From assembly GCA_023416735.1 (NCBI GenBank), contig JAEZGX010000019.1, positions 62,001 through 126,000 on the forward strand: a stretch of DNA of 64,000 nucleotides, written 5' to 3'. Source of the DNA: Verrucomicrobiota bacterium. GTDB lineage: Bacteria; Verrucomicrobiota; Verrucomicrobiia; Opitutales; Opitutaceae. The notes under the pieces are model-generated. The model ran no database searches. It saw only the letters and a program-made list of their open reading frames with translations, and was not told the DNA's origin. Each line of letters starts with the position of its first letter. The first letter of the stretch is position 1. Made by a program: the position numbers and the translations under genes. Shown piece after piece: positions 51,413-60,182 of the stretch.

Positions 51413-52795
51413 ATGTCCTGTTCGATTCAGACCGGTCCCAACTACGATGTCGTCGTCATGGGCGGCGGAGTCTCGGGGAGCGTCGCGGCGATCGCTGCGG
51501 GACGCGCCGGGGCGAAGGTGCTGCTCGTCGAGGAGCATGGTTTTCTTGGTGGGTCGCTCACCTCGATGGGCGTCGGCCCGATGATGAGCTTTCACAATCC
51601 GGCGGGCGAGCAGGTCGTGCGCGGAATCCCCGATGAGATTATCGAACGATTAAAGGCGCGCGGTGCGGCTCTGGGGCACATTCCCGACACGACGACGTAT
51701 TGCAGCACGGTGACCCCCTTCGACAGCGAAGAGCTGAAGATCGAGTTGGAATCGATGGTGCGGGAGGCCGGTGGGGAGTTGCTCTATCACACGCAGCTCG
51801 CGGGCGTGGAGCGGGACGGCGAGAGGATCGCTCGCATCGTCGTCTGCAACAAAGCCGGACTTACCGCGATCGGAGCGAGGGTGTTCGTCGATGCGACCGG
51901 CGACGGCGACCTGGCGGCGCGGGCGGGCGTTGCGTTCGTGCGCGGACGGGCCGGAGACAATGTTGCGCAGCCGATGACGATGAACCTGAAACTGGCGAAT
52001 GTGGATACGGCCGCGATCCGCCGGTATGCGAAGGACAATCCGGACGATTTTCTCTGGCATCCCTGGGGAGCGGAGGAAGCGTTGAAGCGACTGGACGTGT
52101 CGCCCCGCATCAGCCTGGCGGGATTTTTGAAAAGCTGGAAGGCGGCCCGCGAGCGCGGGGAGGTCGACGTGCCGCGCGACCAAGTGCTGTTTTTCGAGAC
52201 GCCCGTGCCGGGCGTCGTGATCGTGAACACCTCGCGTATCAACGGACTGGATGCGACGGACCCGTTTCAACTGAGCCGCGCGGAGAGTATCGGACGCCGG
52301 CAGTGCGTGCAGATTTTCAATTTCCTCCGGAAGCATGCCGTGGGTTTCGAGAATGCGGTGCGCATGGACACGGCGGCGAAGATCGGGGTGCGCGAGTCCC
52401 GGCATATCGTCGGGCTCTACACGATCACGGCGGACGACATCACCGAAGCGCATTCCTTCGAGGATACGATTGCCCTCGGTGGTTATCCCATCGACGTGCA
52501 CGCGCCGGCGGGGACCACGACCGGCACCGTGCATCTGGACCCGAACACGATGTATCACATCCCGTTGCGCAGTCTGCTCGTGGAAACGGTGGCCAATCTC
52601 GTGGTGGTGGGACGTTGCATCAGCGCGACGCACGAGGCTTCGGCGGCGTTTCGGGTGACGCCGATCTCGATGGCGATCGGGCAGGGTGGAGGAGTGGCGG
52701 CGGCGGAGGCGTTTCAGCGGGGAGTGCCACCGCGAGAAGTGCCGTTTGCGGCGATTCGCCAGAGGCTGCTCCAGCAAGGAGCGCGGCTGCCCTAA
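51413..52795 (+). CDS. FAD-dependent oxidoreductase (FAD_oxidored family)
   Basis: A 460-residue flavoprotein of the FAD-dependent oxidoreductase type common in polysaccharide loci. The FAD-binding loop VVMGGGVSGSVAAIAAGRAG is at residues 12-31, with a further FAD contact in RVFVDATGDGDLAARAG and GRCISATHEASAAFRV near the C terminus. No signal peptide is present, so it should be cytoplasmic, unlike the exported relative fused to an SGNH domain at 61608-63911. Substrate unknown; oxidation of a sugar-derived alcohol is a reasonable guess. Confidence 0.82.
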   Translation: MSCSIQTGPNYDVVVMGGGVSGSVAAIAAGRAGAKVLLVEEHGFLGGSLTSMGVGPMMSFHNPAGEQVVRGIPDEIIERLKARGAALGHIPDTTTYCSTVTPFDSEELKIELESMVREAGGELLYHTQLAGVERDGERIARIVVCNKAGLTAIGARVFVDATGDGDLAARAGVAFVRGRAGDNVAQPMTMNLKLANVDTAAIRRYAKDNPDDFLWHPWGAEEALKRLDVSPRISLAGFLKSWKAARERGEVDVPRDQVLFFETPVPGVVIVNTSRINGLDATDPFQLSRAESIGRRQCVQIFNFLRKHAVGFENAVRMDTAAKIGVRESRHIVGLYTITADDITEAHSFEDTIALGGYPIDVHAPAGTTTGTVHLDPNTMYHIPLRSLLVETVANLVVVGRCISATHEASAAFRVTPISMAIGQGGGVAAAEAFQRGVPPREVPFAAIRQRLLQQGARLP

Positions 52796-52813
52796 CCCTC
52801 GAGACTACTTCAC

Positions 52814-54061
52814 ATGCCCCGCATCGCTCCTGAACATCGGCGTTGGATCATCCTTGGGCTGATCTTCGTCGCGATGGTGTTGAACTACGTGGACCGCCAG
52901 ATCGTGTCCGTTTTGAAGCCGACGCTGAAGGAAGCGTTCGGGATCGACGATCGGGGTTACGCGACGCTGCTGAATGTATTCATGATTTGTTACGCGAGCA
53001 CGTATGCGGTGGCGGGCTGGCTGGTGGACAAATTCGGCGCAGGACGCGTGATGTTCCTCGGCATCATCGGCTGGTCGGGCGCGTGTCTGGCGGCGGGATT
53101 TACGAAGACGTTCGGGCAGCTCGCGTTTTTTCGGGGCCTGCTGGGCGTGGCCGAGCCGATGGGATTTCCGGCGCAGCTGCGAGCGGTGACGATCTGGTTT
53201 CCACCGCGGCTGCGCGCGACCGCAAACAGCATTTGCGCGGCGGGGAGCACGATCGGCGCGATCATTGCGGCGCCGCTGGTGGCGTGGCTGGCGTTGACCT
53301 TCAACTGGCACGCGGCGTTTCTCGTGCCGGGTGCGCTCGGGCTGGGACTCGCGGTCTTGTGGAAGATCTTTTATCGCGAGCCGCCAGCAAGCGTCGCGGA
53401 GGAAGCCGGCGTGAATGCGAATGGCGGGGCGGCGTTCACCTGGGGACAACTGTGGCGGACGCGAAGCTTGTGGGGCATTTTGTTGAGCCGTTTCGTGAGC
53501 GATCCGGTGTGGTATTTCTGCCTGTTGTGGCTTCCTGGATACCTGCAGGAACAGTCGGGGTTGACACTGGCGCAGATCGGAATGGTGGGCTGGATCCCGT
53601 TTCTCGTCGCAGATATCGGCGGCGTCGGCAGCTCGATGGCCTCGGACAAGCTGGTGAAACGCGGCATCGCACCGCTGCGAGCCCGCAAGCTCACGCTCGC
53701 GTGCGCGGCGGCGATCGGACCGGTGTGTGTGCTCACGCCGCATTTGCCGCATCCGGCGGTGACGCTGGCGATCTTCAGCCTGGTCGGCGCGATGTGCCTG
53801 ACGTGGCTGTTCAACCTCGGCGTGGTGGTGGCGGAAACCTTTCCCGCGGCGAATGTGGGCAGCGTGTGGGGCATCGCAGGCGCGTGCGGCGCGGCGGGTG
53901 CGATGTTCTTCAATACCTTTGTCGGCGAAGTGATGCAGACGCTGGGTCCGGGTCGCGTGTTCGCGGTGATGGCCGTGCTGCATCCGCTGGCGGCCGTGAT
54001 CCTGTGGACGACGGTGCGGACCGAACGGCCGCCGAGCCGGGAAGCAGCGGCGGCCGCGTGA
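52814..54061 (+). CDS. MFS transporter (ACS/hexuronate-porter type)
   Basis: A 415-residue inner-membrane transporter with about twelve helices. The beginning (ILGLIFVAMVLNYVDRQIVSVL, in part) and the GLLGVAEPMGFPAQLRAV helix 4 resemble the anion:cation symporter family that imports hexuronates and other sugar acids. It is the last gene of the operon starting with the ABC binding protein and converges on the propeller gene with only six bases between the two stop codons. Import of a uronate-type product is plausible. Confidence 0.85.
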   Translation: MPRIAPEHRRWIILGLIFVAMVLNYVDRQIVSVLKPTLKEAFGIDDRGYATLLNVFMICYASTYAVAGWLVDKFGAGRVMFLGIIGWSGACLAAGFTKTFGQLAFFRGLLGVAEPMGFPAQLRAVTIWFPPRLRATANSICAAGSTIGAIIAAPLVAWLALTFNWHAAFLVPGALGLGLAVLWKIFYREPPASVAEEAGVNANGGAAFTWGQLWRTRSLWGILLSRFVSDPVWYFCLLWLPGYLQEQSGLTLAQIGMVGWIPFLVADIGGVGSSMASDKLVKRGIAPLRARKLTLACAAAIGPVCVLTPHLPHPAVTLAIFSLVGAMCLTWLFNLGVVVAETFPAANVGSVWGIAGACGAAGAMFFNTFVGEVMQTLGPGRVFAVMAVLHPLAAVILWTTVRTERPPSREAAAAA

Positions 54062-54067
54062 GCCGGT

Positions 54068-55585
54068 TTAGTCGGGAATCTCGTTGAGCGTATACCAGCC
54101 GATGGGGTGCACGAGCGATTCGCCGCGACGGTTGCGGACGCCATCGAGTTTGATCTCGTGCACGTGGCCGCGCGTGAGGGGCGAGACGACGAGTCGCACG
54201 CTTAGGCCGTCCGTCGAGACGTGAGCCTGAGTGACGGTTGGGATTACGCGGTCGAGCTCCTCGCTGCCGTAAGCTTTGCTGTGGAGATAGGTCCAGGCTT
54301 CGACCGCATAGGACGCGGGATTGGATGCAGTGGCCGGATCGACGGGTTCGGTGAACGTGACGACAAAGCCGTCGGGCTGCGCGCGAATCTCGAGCGGCTC
54401 GAACGGGAGTTTTTCGCGCCAGCGGATGCGTTCGAAGTGAAACGATTTTCCGCCCTTCGCGCCCCAGCCGCGAGCGGAGCCGGTGATGAAGAGTGAACCA
54501 TCGGGACCGAAGAGCATGCCGATCGGACCGCTCTCGAGTCCGCTGATGAACGGAAACACGGCGCCTTGATAGAGGCCTTTGACCTTCTCAAGCGAGATGC
54601 GGGTGATTTGGGAGAACGTGTGTTCGGCGACGAACAGCTGGTTTCCGAACGGACCGAATTTGCCGGAGGTGTCGAAGACGATCGCCGTCGGCGAGCGGCC
54701 GGCGCGATTGTGGGGAATGAGCACGGCGGGCGGGATGAATTTTGGGTCGGCGAGCCGGTCGGTGAGGATTCGTCCGGTGGATGGTTCGAGCGGCTTCGGC
54801 CCCAGCGCGTGGTCGGCGTGATCCCACCACGCGAGGCTTGCCGGCGTGCCTTGGAAGGAGCCGGGGGCGACGTGTTTCAACGACGATGTGCCGTTCCAAT
54901 CGCCCTGGTTGTCGGTGAAAAAAATGTCGCCGGCGGAGTTGAAACCGATGCCGCCGGGAGAGCGCACGCCTGCGGCCGTCGGGATGATTTTTCCCTCGGG
55001 GGTGACGCGCACCACCCAGCCGCGCCACGGCACGGGGCTGGTGCTGGCGTTGGCGAGGCACAGGGCGGTCCAGATGTTGCCGTCGCGATCAGGACGCGAG
55101 CTGACGGCGTATTCGTGAAAGTTGCCGGTGACGCCGAATTGGTCGGTGACGATCTCGGACTCGTCCGCGCGATTGTCGCCGTCGGTGTCGCGCACGCGCG
55201 TGATACCGTTGCGTTCGGTAACGTAGAACCACCCGTCGTTGAAGAATACGCTGAGCGGTTCGTGCAGGCCGGTGGCGAACAACGTGAGCCGGGCTTGGGA
55301 AAAGTCGTCGGCGAAGGCGTTGTCGACGAGCCAGAGCTCGCCGCGCCGGGTGGAGATGACGAGGCGGCCGTCGGGCAGCAGATCGATGCCGCCGCCCTCG
55401 AGCACCATGTCGGGGGAAAACGGATACGGCGTGACCTCGTAGTGTTCGCGCTCGCGGGCCAGATCCGAGTCGTAGGGGGCGGCGGCGACACGATGGACGG
55501 TTTTGGGCGCTTCGGAAGCGACGGCGAAGATGGCGGCGGCGAATCCGCAGCCGGCGAGAAGAATCGAGGAAAGGCGTGAATGCAT
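54068..55585 (-). CDS. Exported propeller protein without cytochrome domain
   Basis: A 505-residue exported beta-propeller, homologous to residues 25-480 of the propeller-cytochrome c at 43179-45023: both share the block IFFTDNQGD / LFMTDNQGD, the FGPFGNQLFVAEHT / FGPFRGQTFVGDFT block and the final Ig-like segment. It lacks any CxxCH motif, so it cannot bind heme c itself. A signal peptide covers about residues 1-24. It is the last gene of the minus-strand operon, 16 bases after the cupredoxin-PA14 gene, whose product could receive its electrons in place of a heme. Confidence 0.82.
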   Translation of the reverse strand: MHSRLSSILLAGCGFAAAIFAVASEAPKTVHRVAAAPYDSDLAREREHYEVTPYPFSPDMVLEGGGIDLLPDGRLVISTRRGELWLVDNAFADDFSQARLTLFATGLHEPLSVFFNDGWFYVTERNGITRVRDTDGDNRADESEIVTDQFGVTGNFHEYAVSSRPDRDGNIWTALCLANASTSPVPWRGWVVRVTPEGKIIPTAAGVRSPGGIGFNSAGDIFFTDNQGDWNGTSSLKHVAPGSFQGTPASLAWWDHADHALGPKPLEPSTGRILTDRLADPKFIPPAVLIPHNRAGRSPTAIVFDTSGKFGPFGNQLFVAEHTFSQITRISLEKVKGLYQGAVFPFISGLESGPIGMLFGPDGSLFITGSARGWGAKGGKSFHFERIRWREKLPFEPLEIRAQPDGFVVTFTEPVDPATASNPASYAVEAWTYLHSKAYGSEELDRVIPTVTQAHVSTDGLSVRLVVSPLTRGHVHEIKLDGVRNRRGESLVHPIGWYTLNEIPD

Positions 55586-55601
55586 GAACGCGTGGAAAGG
55601 A

Positions 55602-57242
55602 TCAGTGAGCGTGGGCGGCGGCTTTTGCGGACGTGGCGAGCCAGCGGTATTCGAGGGTCAGCGTCGCGCGATCGCTTTTGAACGGCACGCGGGCCATCCA
55701 GGTGCGTGTGCCGGAGTCGTTGCGCAGCTCGGCGGATGCGCCCGCGAGCGTGACCTGAATCTTGTCGGCGAGCGTGGCCCGAGTCGCGTTTTCGGCGGAA
55801 GTCGGGTCGGCGGCGATCCGAAGCCAGGCATCGTTGGTCGGTGTGCCGCGAGCGCGCAGCGAAAGCGTGCGCACGAGGGTGAGGTCATCCTTGGCGAGGT
55901 TGCCGGTGACGGTGAACGACTCCGTTACTTCGATGCCTTCGACGATGTAGTTGAACGTTGGATATCGCCGCGCATCGAGGCGGTAGCCGAGAAATCTGTT
56001 GTCGGCTGCGCCCGCCGCGGACGACGGGCGATAGAGTGCAGGGCGGGAGGGCAGGCGAACGATGTCGAGACCGGACGGCTTGACGGCGCCCATGCCGCGG
56101 GAGACGCGGTGGGCTTTCACGTCGAGGAAGTCGCCGGCCCAGAGCGAGCTGAGGTTGCGCGTTTCCGGGTCCCACGAGAAATTGGCGCCGCCGGGAAGTC
56201 CGACGGCGAAACCGCCCTTGGGAATATCGGCGAGGTAGTTGCGGTAGAAAACGGCTTCGTGCGGAGTGGCGCTGAGATGCATGCCCGCCAGGCGGTCGCC
56301 GTCGTTCTGGCGTTTGCGTTCGATGAGGTTGAGTCGTGAGAGCGCGCGTTCGTCGAAACCTGGACCGCTCCAGACGAGCGAGGCCTCGGGATCGTCGGCG
56401 AGTTGGTGCCAGTAGCGCAGGACGATGCGGCGGTCGCCGGCTTTCAGCGGGACCGTGCCGGATTTGATCGCACGGGCGGAGTGGCCGGTGCGGTGATCGA
56501 TGGCGAGTTCACCGTCGATGAAAAGCTGAGTGCCTTTGTCGGCAGCGAGACTGAACGTGTAGTCGCCATCCTGCGGGACCGGAAGGATCGCGGTGAATTC
56601 CATGGCGTAGTGGTCGGCGATCTTGACGGGCGTGGCGTCGATGAGGCCGTCGGGCAGGACGCCGGACTGGATCACGTTGCCGCGGATGGCGTCGAAATCG
56701 GGGAACGTCTTGAGGGCACCGGTGCGATAGATCGTGTAGCGAAGATCCTGGAGGCCGGCGATGGCGGCTTGGACATGCATCGTGCCGAACATGAGCATGG
56801 CGTGGCCGGGAAACGTGCAGACGAACGGATACCGACCGGGCTGGGCAGGGGCGTCGAACTCGATGGTCTCCGCCTGGTCGCCGTCGAGCATCGACGTGGC
56901 GACGAGCACGCGCGGATGCTTCGGAATCCATTGGCGGGCGGGACCCTCGGCGCCGAGGGCCCAAGCGGCTTGCGCGACCTCCAGGCCATTGTCCTCGACG
57001 GCGCCCGGTTCGCACATTTCGCGCGGGAGGCAGATGAGCACGTTGTGCGGCAAGGCGTCTTCATTCTTGAAGTGCAGCTGCACGCGGCCGCCGGGAGACA
57101 CCTTGAATTCCGTGAGGTCGAAACGCATCTGTTCGCGCACGGCGCGGATCGTTACCTCGACGGTCTCCGCGTGAAGCGACGGGAAAATCAGGCCCAATGC
57201 ACAAGCGGCGAGGGCACGAAGGGGAAAGGAAGATACGGGCAT
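55602..57242 (-). CDS. Azurin-like cupredoxin fused to PA14 and a C-terminal beta domain
   Basis: A 546-residue periplasmic protein with a signal peptide ending near LHAE. Residues 27-160 are a type I copper domain: ligand candidates His66 (PHNVLI), Cys142, His147 and Met151 (CTFPGHAMLM) match azurin/auracyanin spacing. Residues about 165-305 are a PA14 domain (DGDYTFSLAADKGTQLFIDG), typically carbohydrate-binding. Residues 330-546 resemble the free-standing protein at 42541-43182. The combination suggests an electron acceptor anchored to a sugar-bearing substrate or partner. It lies between the DUF1080 fusion gene and the propeller gene on the same strand. Confidence 0.85.
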   Translation of the reverse strand: MPVSSFPLRALAACALGLIFPSLHAETVEVTIRAVREQMRFDLTEFKVSPGGRVQLHFKNEDALPHNVLICLPREMCEPGAVEDNGLEVAQAAWALGAEGPARQWIPKHPRVLVATSMLDGDQAETIEFDAPAQPGRYPFVCTFPGHAMLMFGTMHVQAAIAGLQDLRYTIYRTGALKTFPDFDAIRGNVIQSGVLPDGLIDATPVKIADHYAMEFTAILPVPQDGDYTFSLAADKGTQLFIDGELAIDHRTGHSARAIKSGTVPLKAGDRRIVLRYWHQLADDPEASLVWSGPGFDERALSRLNLIERKRQNDGDRLAGMHLSATPHEAVFYRNYLADIPKGGFAVGLPGGANFSWDPETRNLSSLWAGDFLDVKAHRVSRGMGAVKPSGLDIVRLPSRPALYRPSSAAGAADNRFLGYRLDARRYPTFNYIVEGIEVTESFTVTGNLAKDDLTLVRTLSLRARGTPTNDAWLRIAADPTSAENATRATLADKIQVTLAGASAELRNDSGTRTWMARVPFKSDRATLTLEYRWLATSAKAAAHAH

Positions 57243-57311
57243 TGAAATGGGCTGAAGCGATCGATCCCTCTCGCTAAAGCGGGAGGGACGAGAGGCGCCG
57301 GATGCGGACTA

Positions 57312-58826
57312 TCAGAGGCGCTCGACGGTGAGATTGCGGAAGGAGATCGGAGAGCCGTGGTATTGCAGGCCGATGCGTCCGCTGCGGGCCATGTCCTTGT
57401 AGGCTTTCTGAAATTTGTTGGGCGAACCGTCGGGATTTTGACCGGGCGTTTTCCACCGATCGAGGTTGGCGTCGACCGTCGTCTCGCCGTCGAGGATGAC
57501 GGTGATGCGATTGTTGCGGCAGATGGCGGTGAGCCGATGCCAGCGACCGGGGACGATCTCGATTTTTTGCGCGGGTGCGGCGCAGTCGAAGATCGCGCCG
57601 GCAAGATGGCGGTCGTTTGGCGCGTCGCCCTGAAGGATCTGCACCTCGATCGCGTTGTGCAGCCAATTGACGGTGTCACTGCAGCGCAGGAACACGCCGC
57701 TGTTGCCGCCGGCTTCGGTTTTGAACTCGAGGTGGAGCGCGAAGTTTCCGAATTCGTCGCGTGTCCAAAGATCGCCGCCGCCCTTGGCGACAAGCTCGCC
57801 GTTTTCCCACGCCCACGTGCCGGGTTTGAATTCGGCGTTGCTCAAGTCGGGAGCGAGAAGCGGATCGGCGGGGGACCAGCGAGCGGAGTTTTTCCCGGAG
57901 CCCGGTCGGTTGAACTCGCGTGTATCACGGGAGAATCCCGGCGGAACGACGCGACCGGCGATGAGATCGGCGTCGGAGGCTTTTTCCGCGAGGCGGAAGA
58001 ACTCCACGCTGCGCGCGACTTCGGCCTCGAGCTGCGGGGTGCGATGCTCGTATTCGACGTAAACGATGCCGCGAAAACCCTGGCGACGCAGCTCGGCGAG
58101 CTGGCCGGCGGCGTTGCTTGCGCCGGTGCCCCACGGAACGTCGTGAGCGGGGCGCGCGATCTCGGTGAGGTCCTTGAAGTGGAGCGAAATCAGACGACCC
58201 TCGGCGGCGTGCAGGCACGCGACCGGATCGAAGCCGGAGCGAGCCCAGTGACCGGTGTCGCCGCAAAAACCCATGTGCTTCCCATACGGTGCGAGCGCGG
58301 CGACGACATCGGCGGGCGGATTCTTCGGATTTGGGTGATTGTGAATCGTGACGGCGACGCCGTATTCCCGCGAGAGACGGTCGAGCACGGGAAAGACTTC
58401 AGGCCATTTCGCCTTGGGCGGTTCGCACGCGATGTCGCGAAGACCCATGTCCTTGGCGAAGGAAAAAATCTGGCGCCACTCGTCCTCATTTTCGGCGCGG
58501 ATGACACCGAAGCTGCTGAGCGTGACATTGTGCGACTCGAGGAGCGCGAGGACTTTGGCGCGGGTGTCGGCGTCCATGGTCGGCACCATCGTGCCCTCGA
58601 TGCCGCCGCCGATTTTCTGACGCGGGTAAGCTTGGATGTAGCGAACGCCGAGCGCGGCGGTTTTCTCGACGGCTTGGGCGAACGTGCCGCGGTTGAAGGT
58701 CCACGCCTGCATGCCGAGCTCGATGTGGTGGCCGCGGGTGGGAGCGGAGGCGGGAGCGCCGGTTTGATGGCACGACGCCAGGAACAACGCGGCGATGAAC
58801 GATGTGAGGGCGAGAAAAAGTCTCAT
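57312..58826 (-). CDS. Lipoprotein fusing a sugar isomerase-type TIM barrel to DUF1080
   Basis: A 504-residue envelope lipoprotein (lipobox LASC, Cys19). Residues 35-290 form a xylose-isomerase-like TIM barrel of the sugar phosphate isomerase/epimerase family, with metal-ligand candidates Glu (ACEPPKAKW), His (TIHNHPNP), Asp/His (FCGDTGHW), His (SLHFKDL) and Glu (VEYEH). Residues about 325-504 are a DUF1080 domain (NFALHLEFKTEAGGNSGVFLR), a fold recently linked to hydrolysis of 3-keto-glycosides. Barrel proteins of this family can also cleave 3-keto-glycosides by elimination. The fusion, next to two exported Gfo/Idh enzymes that could make 3-keto sugars, suggests one substrate-cleavage unit. 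Confidence 0.85.
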   Translation of the reverse strand: MRLFLALTSFIAALFLASCHQTGAPASAPTRGHHIELGMQAWTFNRGTFAQAVEKTAALGVRYIQAYPRQKIGGGIEGTMVPTMDADTRAKVLALLESHNVTLSSFGVIRAENEDEWRQIFSFAKDMGLRDIACEPPKAKWPEVFPVLDRLSREYGVAVTIHNHPNPKNPPADVVAALAPYGKHMGFCGDTGHWARSGFDPVACLHAAEGRLISLHFKDLTEIARPAHDVPWGTGASNAAGQLAELRRQGFRGIVYVEYEHRTPQLEAEVARSVEFFRLAEKASDADLIAGRVVPPGFSRDTREFNRPGSGKNSARWSPADPLLAPDLSNAEFKPGTWAWENGELVAKGGGDLWTRDEFGNFALHLEFKTEAGGNSGVFLRCSDTVNWLHNAIEVQILQGDAPNDRHLAGAIFDCAAPAQKIEIVPGRWHRLTAICRNNRITVILDGETTVDANLDRWKTPGQNPDGSPNKFQKAYKDMARSGRIGLQYHGSPISFRNLTVERL

Positions 58827-58833
58827 GGTGGAA

Positions 58834-60180
58834 TCAGAACACGCGGTAGTTTTTGTGAATGAAGCGCGTCGCAGCCGGCAGGTTGGAGCAGACGCCCTGC
58901 GTCGCATCCCACTCGATCGGCTGGCCGGCACGAATGGCCAGGTTGCCGAGAAGGATCATCTCGGTGAGGTCTGCCGCGTGATCGACGAAGTTGGAGCAAG
59001 GAGCGGGACCGCCTTTGCAGGCGCGTATCCAATCTTTCATGATGCCGCCGGGCACGCGCGGAAGCCGCTTGGGCGGCCGATCGGTGAAGGCGCGCATCTT
59101 TTCTTCCGGAATCAAGCGCGGCGAACTGCCGTAGTTGGTGCCGTCCATGATGACGCCCTTATCGCCGTAATAAATCACGCCGCCCTTGGGCAATGTGCCA
59201 TTGGGGCCGAGCTCCTTGGGCACGGGCGGTTGTTTGCCGCCGTCGGACCAGATGAGTTTCACCGGCGGCCGGCCGTTGCGCTCGGGAAACTCGAACGTGA
59301 CGATCGACCATTTCGGCGCGCAGACCTCGCTGTTGCCCTCGCTGATGGCGGAGACGCGAACGTTGCCGCGAAGGTCGAGCGCCCAGAAAGGTGCGTTCAG
59401 GAGATGGCAGCCCATGTCGCCGAGTGCGCCGCATCCATAATCCCAGAAGCCGCGCCATTTGAACGGAGCCAGCAGCGGGCTGTAGTCGCGTTCGGGGGCG
59501 ACGCCGAGCCAGAGGTTCCAGTCGATGGTGGAGGGAATGGTTTTGACGGGCTCGGGCAGAGGAATGCCCTGCGGCCATACGGGGCGCTGATCCCAGCAAT
59601 GCACCTCGCGGACGTGGCCGATGACGCCGGCTTCGATCCATTCTTTCGCCAGACGCGCGCCCTCGCCTGCCTGACCCTGGTTGCCCATTTGGGTGACGAC
59701 GCCGGTTTTTAGCGCGGCGGCTTTCAGCGCGCGCGCTTCACCGATGGTGTGGGAGAGCGGTTTCTGAACGAACACGTGCTTGCCGCGTTCCATCGCCATC
59801 ATCGCGATGGGGAAGTGCATGTGATCCGTGGTCGAGACCGTGACGGCGTCGAAGTCGTCGCCCATCTCGTCGAAGAGCTGACGGTAGTCGCGAAAACGCG
59901 GAAGGTTGGGCCACCGCAGGAACGACGGGCTGCCCTGTTTGAAATCGACGTCGCAAAGCGCGACGATCTCTTCGTCCACGCAGTTGAGGAGATCGGTGGA
60001 GCCTTTCCCGCCGACGCCGATGCCGGCGATGCGGAGCTTGCGATCCGGGGAAACGAGATTGCGGAAACGCGGGGCGGACGGGGATTGCGCCCGCAAGCCG
60101 GGCAGACTGACCGCGAGCGCGGCGACAGCGGCGGATTGCAGAAAAGTGCGTCGGTTCATACCGGGGAGTTGGGGGTTCAT
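58834..60180 (-). CDS. Tat-exported Gfo/Idh/MocA-family oxidoreductase
   Basis: A 448-residue exported oxidoreductase. The Tat signal is NRRTFLQSAAVAALAVS. The dinucleotide-binding loop is IAGIGVGGKGSTDLL, and the catalytic-type Lys lies in QKPLSH (Gln in place of the usual Glu). The substrate domain shows YGCGALGDMGCHLLNAPFW, with its conserved Asp and His. The start ATG at 60180 lies two bases from the stop of the upstream homologue; a second ATG at 60159 directly precedes the Tat motif. Paired exported Gfo/Idh genes next to DUF1080 are consistent with glycoside 3-oxidation. Confidence 0.87.
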   Translation of the reverse strand: MNPQLPGMNRRTFLQSAAVAALAVSLPGLRAQSPSAPRFRNLVSPDRKLRIAGIGVGGKGSTDLLNCVDEEIVALCDVDFKQGSPSFLRWPNLPRFRDYRQLFDEMGDDFDAVTVSTTDHMHFPIAMMAMERGKHVFVQKPLSHTIGEARALKAAALKTGVVTQMGNQGQAGEGARLAKEWIEAGVIGHVREVHCWDQRPVWPQGIPLPEPVKTIPSTIDWNLWLGVAPERDYSPLLAPFKWRGFWDYGCGALGDMGCHLLNAPFWALDLRGNVRVSAISEGNSEVCAPKWSIVTFEFPERNGRPPVKLIWSDGGKQPPVPKELGPNGTLPKGGVIYYGDKGVIMDGTNYGSSPRLIPEEKMRAFTDRPPKRLPRVPGGIMKDWIRACKGGPAPCSNFVDHAADLTEMILLGNLAIRAGQPIEWDATQGVCSNLPAATRFIHKNYRVF

Positions 60181-60182
60181 GT

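Noticed and set aside
57357..58862. Plus-strand open frame opposite the TIM-barrel/DUF1080 gene
   Set aside because: Both domains on the minus strand are well supported; the plus-strand frame has no motif.
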